Shown here one piece after another: positions 1 through 6,362 of a DNA stretch of 7,707 bases. Every line of letters starts with the position of its first letter. The first letter of the stretch is position 1. The position numbers and the translations under genes are program-made. This DNA is from Actinomycetota bacterium (lineage in GTDB: Bacteria; Actinomycetota; Acidimicrobiia; Acidimicrobiales; Poriferisodaliceae): positions 1 to 7,707 of the forward strand of contig PCCJ01000048.1 in NCBI GenBank assembly GCA_002731665.1. Direction: 5' to 3'. The notes under the pieces were generated by a model that saw only the letters and a list, made by a program, of their open reading frames with translations, was not told the DNA's origin and did no database searches.

Positions 1-675
1 CTTTGTGAACTGGGATGGCAAGTTGTTATTTGCGGAAGACGAACAGAACCTCTACTGGCCTTATCCTCAGCCTTCCAAAACATCCATTCAATTCAAGCAG
101 ACATATCCATTCCAGAGGATGTCAATCGTCTCTTCGCTGACACAGTAAACTTATACGGACGAGTCGATTTACTATTCAATAATGCTGGTCGGGGAACTGC
201 GCCAGTTCCAATTGATGAGTTGCCTGTGGAAGATTGGTTAGCGACAGTGGCCGTTAACTTGACCGGTTCTTGGTTGTGTTCTCGAGCCGCGTTCACCCAG
301 ATGAAATCACAGTCACCCGCCGGGGGAAGAATTATTAACAATGGATCGGTCTCTGCTCATACGCCTCGACCAATGTCATCGCCATACACCGCCACAAAGC
401 ATGCTATGACTGGACTGACTAAGGCATTGGCCCTCGAAGGTCGCGATCATCACATAGCTGTAGGACAAATTGATATTGGCAATGCAGCCACGCCTCTCAC
501 TGAAGCGATGGCTCATGGCGCCCTTCAACCATCTGGCGAAACCTCACCTGAAGCCTTAATGGATGTACAACATGTTGCTGAAGCAATCGGCTATATGGCA
601 TCATTGCCACTGGATTCAAACGTATTGAATATGACCATCATGGCGAATTCAATGCCATTTGTTGGAAGAGGATAA
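1..675 (+). CDS. SDR-family NAD(P)-dependent oxidoreductase (5' partial)
   Basis: The reading frame is open from base 1 and ends in TAA, giving the last 224 residues of a classical short-chain dehydrogenase/reductase. The N-terminal TGxxxGxG dinucleotide-binding motif and first strand lie off the window. Visible SDR landmarks, numbered from the window edge, are the post-beta2 GRR (12-14, basic residues often linked to NADP preference), ADIS (33-36), NNAG (60-63), the helix alpha4 Asn in VNLTG (N86), the catalytic Ser in NNGSVSA (S116) and YTATK (Y129, K133). The catalytic tetrad is therefore complete. The C-terminus is slightly short and ends FVGRG. Its substrate cannot be told; carbonyl/alcohol oxidoreduction in the cytoplasm is the family role. 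An internal ATG at 220 is not the true start because SDR sequence continues upstream of it. It converges on the thioesterase gene, with 49 bases between the two stop codons. Confidence 0.92.
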   Translation, partial: LCELGWQVVICGRRTEPLLALSSAFQNIHSIQADISIPEDVNRLFADTVNLYGRVDLLFNNAGRGTAPVPIDELPVEDWLATVAVNLTGSWLCSRAAFTQMKSQSPAGGRIINNGSVSAHTPRPMSSPYTATKHAMTGLTKALALEGRDHHIAVGQIDIGNAATPLTEAMAHGALQPSGETSPEALMDVQHVAEAIGYMASLPLDSNVLNMTIMANSMPFVGRG

Positions 676-708
676 TTCCCGGTTTTGTTGTGTGAAGAGT
701 CGCATTAT

Positions 709-736
709 CTCGACCGAAACAAGTTCACCGGTCGAG
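709..736. terminator. Inverted repeat between convergent genes, possible bidirectional terminator
   Basis: CTCGACCG (709-716) and CGGTCGAG (729-736) form a perfect 8-bp inverted repeat around a 12-base loop. It sits between the convergent SDR and thioesterase genes, and its right arm overlaps the last codons of the thioesterase. Neither side has a clear run of T, so it is not a textbook intrinsic terminator. It may slow polymerase or protect 3' ends. The position fits termination, but the function is inferred. Confidence 0.4.
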
Positions 737-1543
737 CTCACCAGTTATTTTCGTTATGGCAAATGACTGGGTGGCAGATCCTAAGAATTTCCCGTCTTCA
801 GAAAATATCCGAACCACGCCATGACCGATAGCTTGTGAAACAACGAATGACTCAATTTCAATAAGTATCCACTCTGATGTTAAACGCTGGCCGAGCCTAA
901 TAGCATTGTCTAAGCTAGAGCCTCTAAATGCTTTATTGAGACTAACTCGCATGCCGCTCGGCAACAGATCAGCGAGCGCCGTCAACCCCATAGTCGTTGA
1001 CGCTAACGTTCCTGGGAGTCGCGCCCAATATTGCACTACTCCATCACCTGGCGTTTGCTGTGCTATCCGAATATCTGTCGAATCCGTGAATGACACGCCA
1101 GTCTCAGAGGTTTGGGGGCGCTTCGAGCACAATAATGGATCACCAAGTTCTCGATCTTGAATCCAACATCTATCTTCAGGTAGTGTTCGGCCGCCGAATC
1201 CACACAAGGCTCGTAGGACTACTCCCCCATCACCGATTATGCTCCCTGCGGCTTGAGTTATCTTATTACCAACAGCATTTAACTCAAGCTGGATAGTTAC
1301 CTCTGAACCAAGCTCTACTCTGGAAACATACTGAGCTGAAGCGTAAGCCAATTGCCGACCGGTGACCACCTCCAAAGCTCCAACGACCGCAGCTAGGGCG
1401 CAACCACCATGGAGCGTTCCAGTAGCTCCCACTACCCTTGAGGTGATAGGCATGTGCCACAAAAGCTCATCAGCAGTAGGTTCAAGACCAAAAAATTTGA
1501 GCTCGTCATTTTGGGAAGTATTTGTTAATTTGAGACTTGTCAC
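725..1543 (-). CDS. TesB-like double-hotdog acyl-CoA thioesterase family protein
   Basis: This is a 272-residue protein with two hotdog folds, the architecture and size of the TesB/acyl-CoA thioesterase II family, which hydrolyses acyl-CoA to free acid and CoA. The N-terminal hotdog has WHMPITSRVVG (29-39), then TLHGG (43-47) at the start of the central helix, a feature shared with PaaI-type thioesterases. The C-terminal hotdog carries SLDNAIR (210-216), EW (224-225), IES (230-232) and the terminal DGKFLGSATQ stretch (250-259). By alignment from memory to E. coli TesB (Asp204, Thr228, Gln278), D212 and Q259 are retained but the Thr position appears to be Phe233, so activity or specificity may differ. 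The start is GTG at 1543; the family N-terminus (FFGLEPTADELLWHMP) begins soon after, so the internal Met31 is too late. It lies 126 bases downstream of the selenoprotein gene on the same strand. The gap holds only an AT-rich stretch with GTTTTAAAAAC at 1566-1576. It may be co-transcribed or have its own promoter. The substrate is unknown. Confidence 0.85.
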   Translation of the reverse strand: MTSLKLTNTSQNDELKFFGLEPTADELLWHMPITSRVVGATGTLHGGCALAAVVGALEVVTGRQLAYASAQYVSRVELGSEVTIQLELNAVGNKITQAAGSIIGDGGVVLRALCGFGGRTLPEDRCWIQDRELGDPLLCSKRPQTSETGVSFTDSTDIRIAQQTPGDGVVQYWARLPGTLASTTMGLTALADLLPSGMRVSLNKAFRGSSLDNAIRLGQRLTSEWILIEIESFVVSQAIGHGVVRIFSEDGKFLGSATQSFAITKITGELDR

Positions 1544-1669
1544 GGTGTTTTAACCTTAGAACAAAGTTTTAAAAACAAGCGATTCAATTGCCTAATCCAC
1601 ATTCCGAGTGTTGTAGAAGCTACCGGTTAACGACTATCACTCAAATGCATGCGAGACACGCCAAATGGC

Positions 1670-2257
1670 CTAACAAGCCCACGGCTCATTAGCACTCTCA
1701 ACGTAATGATCTGGACGAATTCCAAACGTTTCAATCATCCGTTGCCAACCAGAACCTACTGCCAGCAGCGACCCCAGTCTTAAGATTTGAGGTTCAGAAA
1801 AGTGCTCTAATAACTCGCTATAAACTGCGGCAGGTAAAACGCCTGAACTATTTCCAGAAACGTGATCAGTCAACTTTAATGCAACTATCCAAGATTCAGG
1901 CAGATCTGAATTCTTGTAGTCACCAAGCTGTTGTATGACTTCTTCTGTTAAGCCGGTGCGCACCAACGATGCGCTTTTAACCAAACTTCAATGAAAGCAT
2001 TCATTCTGATTAGCCATTCTTAGACGGCACAACTCAACCATATGGCGGTCTATCTCAGAGTCGCCGCCGTACATAACGCCTACCCAGTCTAAAAACATGG
2101 ATAAGGTCGTTTCATCAATTGCGAGCGTACGGAAAAGGTTGTCATCTTCGTAAGCCTTCGAATACCAAGTTGCTAGCCGATCCGCATTGGCGTCATCTAG
2201 CTCTTGGACCTTTGGTAGGTGCCCATAATCATTTGCCATAGGTGCAAAAACTCCCAT
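1670..2257 (-). CDS. Selenocysteine-containing AhpD-like / carboxymuconolactone decarboxylase family protein
   Basis: The frame from ATG 2257 reaches TGA at 1990-1988, then continues without shift to TAG at 1672-1670. Read through, it encodes 195 residues, a normal size for the CMD/AhpD family, with Sec at residue 90. Both halves belong to one domain: the first ends EIDRHMVELCRLRMANQNECFH and the second begins SLVKSASLVRTGLTEEVIQ, matching the family pattern of a CxxC helix followed by the GLTEE helix. Against M. tuberculosis AhpD (Glu118, Cys130, His132, Cys133, His137, from memory), E75, C87, H89 and U90 line up, so Sec replaces the second Cys; the last His appears as K94. A SECIS-like hairpin follows the UGA. 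AhpD-like proteins are thiol redox enzymes of the peroxide/disulfide type, so a selenol would be expected to raise reactivity. Its partner is unknown. No Shine-Dalgarno is clear before 2257; ATG 2239 is an alternative start with GGGAG 11 bases upstream. It is transcribed away from the alcohol dehydrogenase gene. Confidence 0.88.
1947..1981 (-). promoter_or_regulatory. Bacterial SECIS-like stem-loop downstream of the UGA
   Basis: In the mRNA, counting the U of UGA as 1, GCGCAUC (17-23) pairs with GGUGCGC (27-33) in seven base pairs including one U-G wobble, closing a GUU loop at 24-26 (window 1958-1974). A lower stem, GUUAA (10-14) with UUAAC (40-44), pairs five more bases across an asymmetric internal loop. 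The loop begins with G24-U25. E. coli fdhF needs loop G23/U24, and general bacterial SECIS models ask for a G at the first loop positions about 16-37 bases after UGA. The element lies inside the coding region, as expected for bacteria, and would bind SelB with Sec-tRNA. Folding was done by eye. The bulged U typical of fdhF is not obvious. Confidence 0.72.
1988..1990 (-). other. Recoded UGA (selenocysteine codon), C-x-x-U motif
   Basis: This TGA sits exactly where the family has the second Cys of its CxxC redox motif (C87-F-H-U90). Downstream in the same frame the family continues for 105 residues. TGA ends the thioesterase, modA and modB in this same window, so a genome-wide TGA-to-Trp or Gly code is unlikely and a local Sec insertion is the best reading. 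Confidence 0.85.
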
Positions 2258-2387
2258 ACAGATTTATGTAACGATAACCCCTAGGAGGTCACCTCGCCGG
2301 CAATTAGGTTTAAATAATGTCAGGGGTATAAGTGGCCTTCATTGACTAGTATCTAAATTATTAGACAACGAAAAGTTTGGGGACCAC
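2258..2387. promoter_or_regulatory. Divergent intergenic region between selenoprotein and ADH genes
   Basis: These 130 bases must hold the promoters of both divergent genes. A short palindrome, GAGGT-C-ACCTC, lies at 2285-2295 near the middle, a plausible operator. ACCCCT (2277-2282) and AGGGGT (2322-2327) form a second, looser inverted pair flanking it. On the minus strand TATCGT (2276-2271) fits a TANNNT -10 hexamer only 13 bases before the ATG at 2257, implying a very short or leaderless transcript, which would agree with the missing Shine-Dalgarno. On the plus strand TAGTAT (2347-2352) or TAAATT (2354-2359) could be -10 elements, without a convincing -35. All promoter calls are weak; the palindrome is directly visible. 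Confidence 0.4.
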
Positions 2388-3479
2388 ATGAAAGCTGCAG
2401 TTCTATGCGAACAGCCAGGCGATCTAGTTATTGAAGATCTTCTAATTGATAAACCAGCTCCACAGGAGGTCTTAATTCAGACAGTTGGCGCCGGGCTCTG
2501 CCATTCTGATCTTCACATGATGGAGGGAATATTTCGCTCAAAGGTTCCCACAGTCATGGGCCACGAATCAGCTGGGATCGTCCAAGCAGTCGGCAGCGAT
2601 GTCACGTATGTGAAGCCGGGAGACTCGGTGGTTGCGTGCTTGTCAATATTTTGTGGGCAATGTAGCGAATGTCTTTCAGGACATCAATACCGCTGCTCCA
2701 ATACAAAAGCCACGTCACGAAATCGTGACGCGAACCCCCGATTAAGTCGGCCTGATGGAACTTCGGTAGGTCAGATGGCCAGGCTAGGAGGCTTCGCTGA
2801 AGAAATGCTTGTGCATCAAAACGGAGTAGTCAAAGTTACTCCTGACATGCCTCTAGACAAAGCCTGCCTCATCGGATGTGGCGTAACGACGGGATTTGGA
2901 GCCGCGGTAAGGACAGCCAACGTGCCAGTCGGGGCCACTGTCTGCGTCATCGGGTGTGGTGGCATTGGACTATCGGCTGTTCAAGGGGCAAGAATAGCCG
3001 GAGCTTCACAGATTATTGCTGTGGATATTGGCGCTGACAAACTGTCAATGGCTCGCCTGATGGGTGCCACAGACACGATTGATGCGTCTTCCACTGACGA
3101 CGTAGTAAATAGCATCAGAGAACTAACCGGTGGAGGCGTCGAATACAGCTTCGAAGCAATTGGCCTTAAAGAGACCGCAGAGCAGTCATTCGAGATGCTC
3201 AAGCCCGGGGGAACCGCGACAGTAATAGGAATGATTCCATCAAGCACGAAGTTAGAAATCCGCGGAATTGAACTGTTATCTGAGAAGAAATTACAAGGAT
3301 CCACCATGGGATCTAACCAATTTCGTACAGACATCCCGCAAATGATTAACTTCTATTTAGAAGGAAAACTGTTACTTGATGAGATGGTCTCTAGCACCAT
3401 CGCTCTTAATGAAATCAATGAGGGTTACGGTTGGATGAAAGCTGGTTCCAGCGCTCGAACAGTTGTGAAGTTCGATTAA
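2388..3479 (+). CDS. Zinc-dependent alcohol dehydrogenase (medium-chain, COG1062/class III-like)
   Basis: This 363-residue medium-chain dehydrogenase has the full set of zinc ligands. Catalytic-site residues are C38 (GLCHSD), H59-E60 (GHE) and C164 (GCGVTTG). The structural zinc lobe is C89-x2-C92-x2-C95-x7-C103. The Rossmann motif GCGGIG spans 189-194, and D213 ends the second strand (IIAVD), favouring NAD over NADP. The family oxidises primary alcohols or hydroxymethyl-thiol adducts to aldehydes or thioesters in the cytoplasm. The sequence resembles actinobacterial class III-like and NDMA/mycofactocin-type dehydrogenases, but which subgroup applies cannot be settled here and no mycofactocin gene is present. 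ATG 2388 is preceded by GGGGA at 2379-2383, an acceptable but close ribosome site. It is divergent from the AhpD-like selenoprotein gene and converges on the Ldh-family gene; the 55 bases after its TAA show no clear terminator. Confidence 0.92.
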   Translation: MKAAVLCEQPGDLVIEDLLIDKPAPQEVLIQTVGAGLCHSDLHMMEGIFRSKVPTVMGHESAGIVQAVGSDVTYVKPGDSVVACLSIFCGQCSECLSGHQYRCSNTKATSRNRDANPRLSRPDGTSVGQMARLGGFAEEMLVHQNGVVKVTPDMPLDKACLIGCGVTTGFGAAVRTANVPVGATVCVIGCGGIGLSAVQGARIAGASQIIAVDIGADKLSMARLMGATDTIDASSTDDVVNSIRELTGGGVEYSFEAIGLKETAEQSFEMLKPGGTATVIGMIPSSTKLEIRGIELLSEKKLQGSTMGSNQFRTDIPQMINFYLEGKLLLDEMVSSTIALNEINEGYGWMKAGSSARTVVKFD

Positions 3480-3534
3480 GGCTGCTGAAATTAGATGAGA
3501 TATGTAGGTCAACTCACTTAACTGTCCCGTTTCA

Positions 3535-4626
3535 TTACGTGGTGACTCCAAGCAAAGCTTGGGTTGTCGCTTCATCAATTCCGGCTGCGAGAGCAGCAGC
3601 GCTTAGTTGGTCAACCGTTACGGCGTCCACATCAAATCCTTGAGCTCGGACTATTCGTGCTCTAACTTCAGGTTGTCCCGGAAGTAGTACTTCTTTAGTG
3701 TCGCTTCGTGGCTTAGTCTCCGCGATATAAGCAAGATACTTTTCTACCTCGTCACTAAATGCCGAGTATTCACCTGTCGCTGATGGGTCTATTATCAGCG
3801 ACAGCATGTTGTTAATAATCTTAGAATCCCGTGCATTCTCTGGCTGGGATGTTTCACCGCCCAATAGTGCCGCAGACAATAATTCACACATGATTGCTAG
3901 GCCGGAGCCTTTATGTTCACCAAAAGCAACTAGAGCGCCTGCATCGGGAGCGTTATTCATTAAGCGGATTACGGGTGCCGGGTCATTTGACAATTGACCT
4001 GCAGAGTCTATTACTGTGCCCATGGGGACCTGATCTCCCTTGTTATAAGCCACACGCGCCTTGCCACCAGCAATAATACTCGTGGCCATATCGAGGAGGG
4101 CTGCGGGCGCATCTCCTCTACCAGGCACGGCGGCACAAAACGGGTTGGTACCGAATCGTGATTCCGCGCCACCGTGCGGAGCGACCAAAGGCGTGTGACC
4201 TATTACGTTGACAAAATGAACGGAAGCCATCTTTGCCTGAGCACACTGCTCACCCCAGTGACCGATTCGCCCTATGTGGTAACTGTTTCTTAAGCCCACA
4301 ATAGCGACGCCGAACTGTCGCGCACGTTTAATACCCTCGTTCATAGCTTCGTATCCATTGACTTGACCGAAACCTGACTGGCCATCGAACACAACTAGAG
4401 CACCTGCATCTGTTGTGATATTGGGAGTCTGGTTCACTTTAAGGTGCCCGCTAACGGCACCCGCAACATATGACGGCAACATCCCAATTCCATGGGAATC
4501 GTGTCCAGCAAGATTAGCTCCTACTAACTGGTCGGCGACTAAGTGCGCCTCGTCGTTCTCGCTTCCGAGGCCGATACAAACACTAACGACAAATTTATGT
4601 GCAGAAGATGGCGATACGATTGGCAT
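3535..4626 (-). CDS. Ldh-family oxidoreductase (malate/L-lactate/ureidoglycolate dehydrogenase type)
   Basis: This 363-residue protein belongs to the Ldh_2 family of NAD(P)-dependent 2-hydroxyacid dehydrogenases, which do not use the ordinary Rossmann fold. Characteristic stretches are the N-terminal ANLAGHDSHGIGMLPSY (38-53), with H42 and H45, SYHIGRIGHW (115-124) with H117, the cofactor-side FGTNPF (158-163), DMATSIIAGGK (179-189) and GEHKGSGLA (236-244). Length matches the family, which is usually 330-360 residues. The substrate could be malate, lactate, sulfolactate, ureidoglycolate or a sugar acid; sequence by eye does not separate these. ATG 4626 fits the family N-terminus; no Shine-Dalgarno is visible. 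It starts 27 bases after the stop of the MBL-fold gene on the same strand, so the two are probably one transcript and may act on the same catabolic intermediate. The gene ends TAA, convergent with the ADH. Confidence 0.92.
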   Translation of the reverse strand: MPIVSPSSAHKFVVSVCIGLGSENDEAHLVADQLVGANLAGHDSHGIGMLPSYVAGAVSGHLKVNQTPNITTDAGALVVFDGQSGFGQVNGYEAMNEGIKRARQFGVAIVGLRNSYHIGRIGHWGEQCAQAKMASVHFVNVIGHTPLVAPHGGAESRFGTNPFCAAVPGRGDAPAALLDMATSIIAGGKARVAYNKGDQVPMGTVIDSAGQLSNDPAPVIRLMNNAPDAGALVAFGEHKGSGLAIMCELLSAALLGGETSQPENARDSKIINNMLSLIIDPSATGEYSAFSDEVEKYLAYIAETKPRSDTKEVLLPGQPEVRARIVRAQGFDVDAVTVDQLSAAALAAGIDEATTQALLGVTT

Positions 4627-4653
4627 GAGGAAACGGTAGCCGATAGCGAGTGC

Positions 4654-5559
4654 CTACGCTTGAGCCACAAAAAGTTCAGTTGATGCTAGGTAGCCAGGCT
4701 CAATAACCAAGGTCTCAGGACTTACCTTGCGAATTGACTCAACGATAGATCGCGTGTCGGTAGCTACTGAGAAACCCGGCAGCCAATTATCATGATGGCT
4801 AAGGAAAATCGTTGACGGCTGCAGGTGTTCAACTTCTTTGGCTAGAAACTCGCAGAGTGAGCCTTGAATCGGTTGACCATCGATATTTCCTCGCCCAGCT
4901 GCCGCCAAAATAGCTACATCAGGTCTTAACCCTTCGAGAACTCCACTCCAATGACCTGACGTATCTTTAAAAAGTAGGCTTCCATCGGGGGCTTCTACAA
5001 GGAATACAAGTGCGCCACCATCGCCGCGTTTACTGTGTCCACTTGCACTTTCAGCTAAATGCATTCTTACCGCATCGGAAGTTTCTTGAGCTAAGTAGCT
5101 ATTGAGTCTTTGCATTGCAGCTTGTTGTTCTTGCCATGTCACACCTAAGTCACCAATGCATTGGGTGTCAGGTTGAGCCATTCCTAGATGAGACCAGACA
5201 CATGAGTGTTGGCTCGGATAAACGCGTACCTTCACTCCATTACCTAAATCAATATATTCACCGCCCTGCACACAGATCATTCTGTCTATCGGGACTCCAG
5301 CAGCTTCCATAACCCGCACCGACTCGTATGAGCCAATCAACTTAGCATTGGTATTGCGTATAATTTCTTCGGCTCCGTACAAGTGGTCAAAATGAGAGTG
5401 CCCAATCAAGACCCAGTCGGCTTGTTGGACATCGGATGCCGAAAGACCAGTGCCGTCCGCTCCGCTAGGTCTGTCAATATAAGCATCTAGGAAAATACTC
5501 AAACCAGCAGTCTTAAAACAGAAAGTAGAACAGCCATACCAATCAAGAGTTGAGGACAT
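4654..5559 (-). CDS. Metallo-beta-lactamase-fold metal-dependent hydrolase
   Basis: This is a 301-residue cytoplasmic protein of the metallo-beta-lactamase superfamily, of the UlaG-like/Zn-dependent hydrolase type judging by the opening LDWYGCSTFCFKTAGLSIFLDAY. The metal signature HSHFDH lies at 54-59. Further likely ligands are H118 (YPSQHS), D198 in FKDTSGHW (197-203) and H254-H255 in FLSHHDNW. The family includes lactonases, phosphodiesterases and RNA-processing enzymes; the substrate cannot be given. ATG 5559 was chosen over an in-frame TTG at 5565: on the minus strand TAACCT (5571-5566) fits a -10 hexamer with six bases to this ATG, which suggests a leaderless message, and no Shine-Dalgarno precedes either codon. 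It is followed after 27 bases by the Ldh-family gene and is divergent from modA across 47 bases. A lactone-opening step feeding the hydroxyacid dehydrogenase is an attractive but unproved idea. Confidence 0.87.
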   Translation of the reverse strand: MSSTLDWYGCSTFCFKTAGLSIFLDAYIDRPSGADGTGLSASDVQQADWVLIGHSHFDHLYGAEEIIRNTNAKLIGSYESVRVMEAAGVPIDRMICVQGGEYIDLGNGVKVRVYPSQHSCVWSHLGMAQPDTQCIGDLGVTWQEQQAAMQRLNSYLAQETSDAVRMHLAESASGHSKRGDGGALVFLVEAPDGSLLFKDTSGHWSGVLEGLRPDVAILAAAGRGNIDGQPIQGSLCEFLAKEVEHLQPSTIFLSHHDNWLPGFSVATDTRSIVESIRKVSPETLVIEPGYLASTELFVAQA

Positions 5560-5565
5560 GGTCAA

Positions 5566-5571
5566 AGGTTA
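5566..5571 (-). promoter_or_regulatory. Candidate -10 element for MBL-Ldh operon
   Basis: TAACCT on the minus strand matches TANNNT, ends six bases before ATG 5559, and would place transcription start at or next to the start codon. The absence of a Shine-Dalgarno agrees with a leaderless mRNA. No -35 was identified. The call rests on spacing and a weak consensus. Confidence 0.3.
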
Positions 5572-5606
5572 GACCGAATTCCTAGTTTATAAGCCATAGT
5601 GGTGAG

Positions 5607-6362
5607 GTGTCTTCTTTCCAACGGACCAGTATCACCATAATTTTGTCAATCTTTCTATGTATCTCCTGCTCCAATGTTGAACAGCCAAATACGGGAGAAG
5701 TGACAGTAATGGCTGCTTCATCATTGACTAATGTCTTCAGTGATATCGCTGAAATGTTCGAAATAGCCAACCCTGCAGCTGATATAAAACTTGTTTTCGC
5801 AGGAAGTGGAAGTCTGCGTGAGCAAGTTCTGGACGGGGCACATTTTGATATTATTGCCACAGCCAACCAAGACGTTATGGATACTCTTGTAGAAGCCGCA
5901 GAAGTTACTGACCCAAAAGTGTTTGCACGTAACGTTCTCGCATTAGTAAGCCCTATAGACCGACAGCCGCCTATTTCTTCTCTTAATCAGTTGCGAGAAA
6001 GCAATTTACTAGTCGGGGTCTGTATAGAAACGGTGCCTTGCGGAGCATTAACCTTTGATTATTTAACCTCAGCTAAGTTGAGACCGAACATAGTCACTAA
6101 GGAACAAAACGTGAGATCCTTACTGACGAAGGTTCTGGAAAATGAGTTAGATGCTGCTTTCGTTTATGTAACTGACGCTCGATTACATCCAGACAAAGTT
6201 ATATCTATTCCGCTTTCACCCAATTATCTGAAGACAGCGAACTACCCAATAGCAAGGGCTACAGGTAGCGGTACCAACGAGTTTAGCTTAAAATTTCTAG
6301 AGTTTTTGAGCACAGACAACGTGCTTTCATTGCTCATTAGCTACGGTTTCTTAGTACCATGA
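5607..6362 (+). CDS. modA: Molybdate ABC transporter, substrate-binding lipoprotein ModA
   Basis: This 251-residue protein is the extracytoplasmic oxyanion-binding component of the molybdate/tungstate importer. Residues 1-21 form a signal peptide: QR near the N-terminus, a hydrophobic run, then LCISC, so C21 is a likely lipidated cysteine, although the -3 residue (Cys) is not the usual Leu. The mature domain begins EVTVMAASSL (31-40) with oxyanion-binding serines S38/S39, followed by FAGSGSL (64-70), the ETVPCGA turn (141-147) where many ModA have VPAG, and FVYVTDA (185-191) with Y187 and D190. The end, GSGTNEFSLKFLEFLSTDNVLSLLISYGF, is typical of the family. The start is GTG 5607; an in-frame TAG at 5583 bars a longer protein, and a later TTG would remove part of the signal. 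The stop overlaps modB as ATGA. Lipid anchoring suits a monoderm cell. No ModE-type operator was recognised in the short upstream region. Confidence 0.93.
   Translation: MSSFQRTSITIILSIFLCISCSNVEQPNTGEVTVMAASSLTNVFSDIAEMFEIANPAADIKLVFAGSGSLREQVLDGAHFDIIATANQDVMDTLVEAAEVTDPKVFARNVLALVSPIDRQPPISSLNQLRESNLLVGVCIETVPCGALTFDYLTSAKLRPNIVTKEQNVRSLLTKVLENELDAAFVYVTDARLHPDKVISIPLSPNYLKTANYPIARATGSGTNEFSLKFLEFLSTDNVLSLLISYGFLVP

Noticed and set aside
906..1296. Two plus-strand ORFs opposite the thioesterase
   Set aside because: They overlap each other and the second hotdog domain on the other strand, and their translations show no recognisable domain.
1566..1576. GTTTTAAAAAC inverted repeat upstream of the thioesterase
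   Set aside because: It is a short AT-rich palindrome that can easily arise by chance; not enough to call an operator or terminator.
1670..1984. A separate 104-residue gene starting at TTG 1984
   Set aside because: It is in the same frame as the upstream ORF across a single TGA and one Ser codon, lacks the first half of the CMD domain, and has no ribosome site. It is the C-terminal part of the selenoprotein.
1988..1990. Simple nonsense mutation (pseudogene) or sequencing error at the TGA
   Set aside because: The remainder of the frame is intact, the stop is TGA and falls on the active-site Cys, and a SECIS-like hairpin follows. An error cannot be fully excluded without reads.
1988..1990. 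Alternative genetic code with TGA as Trp or Gly
   Set aside because: TGA ends the thioesterase, modA and modB, in two cases in ATGA overlaps with the next gene, so it acts as a stop in this genome.
2981..3334. Antisense 117-residue ORF inside the ADH gene
   Set aside because: It lies wholly opposite a well-conserved dehydrogenase, including its cofactor-binding region, and its translation resembles no family; it is a shadow frame.
3480..3534. Possible terminator between the convergent ADH and Ldh-family genes
   Set aside because: Only short, imperfect complementarity such as TGAG with CTCA is present, with no GC-rich stem or T-run.
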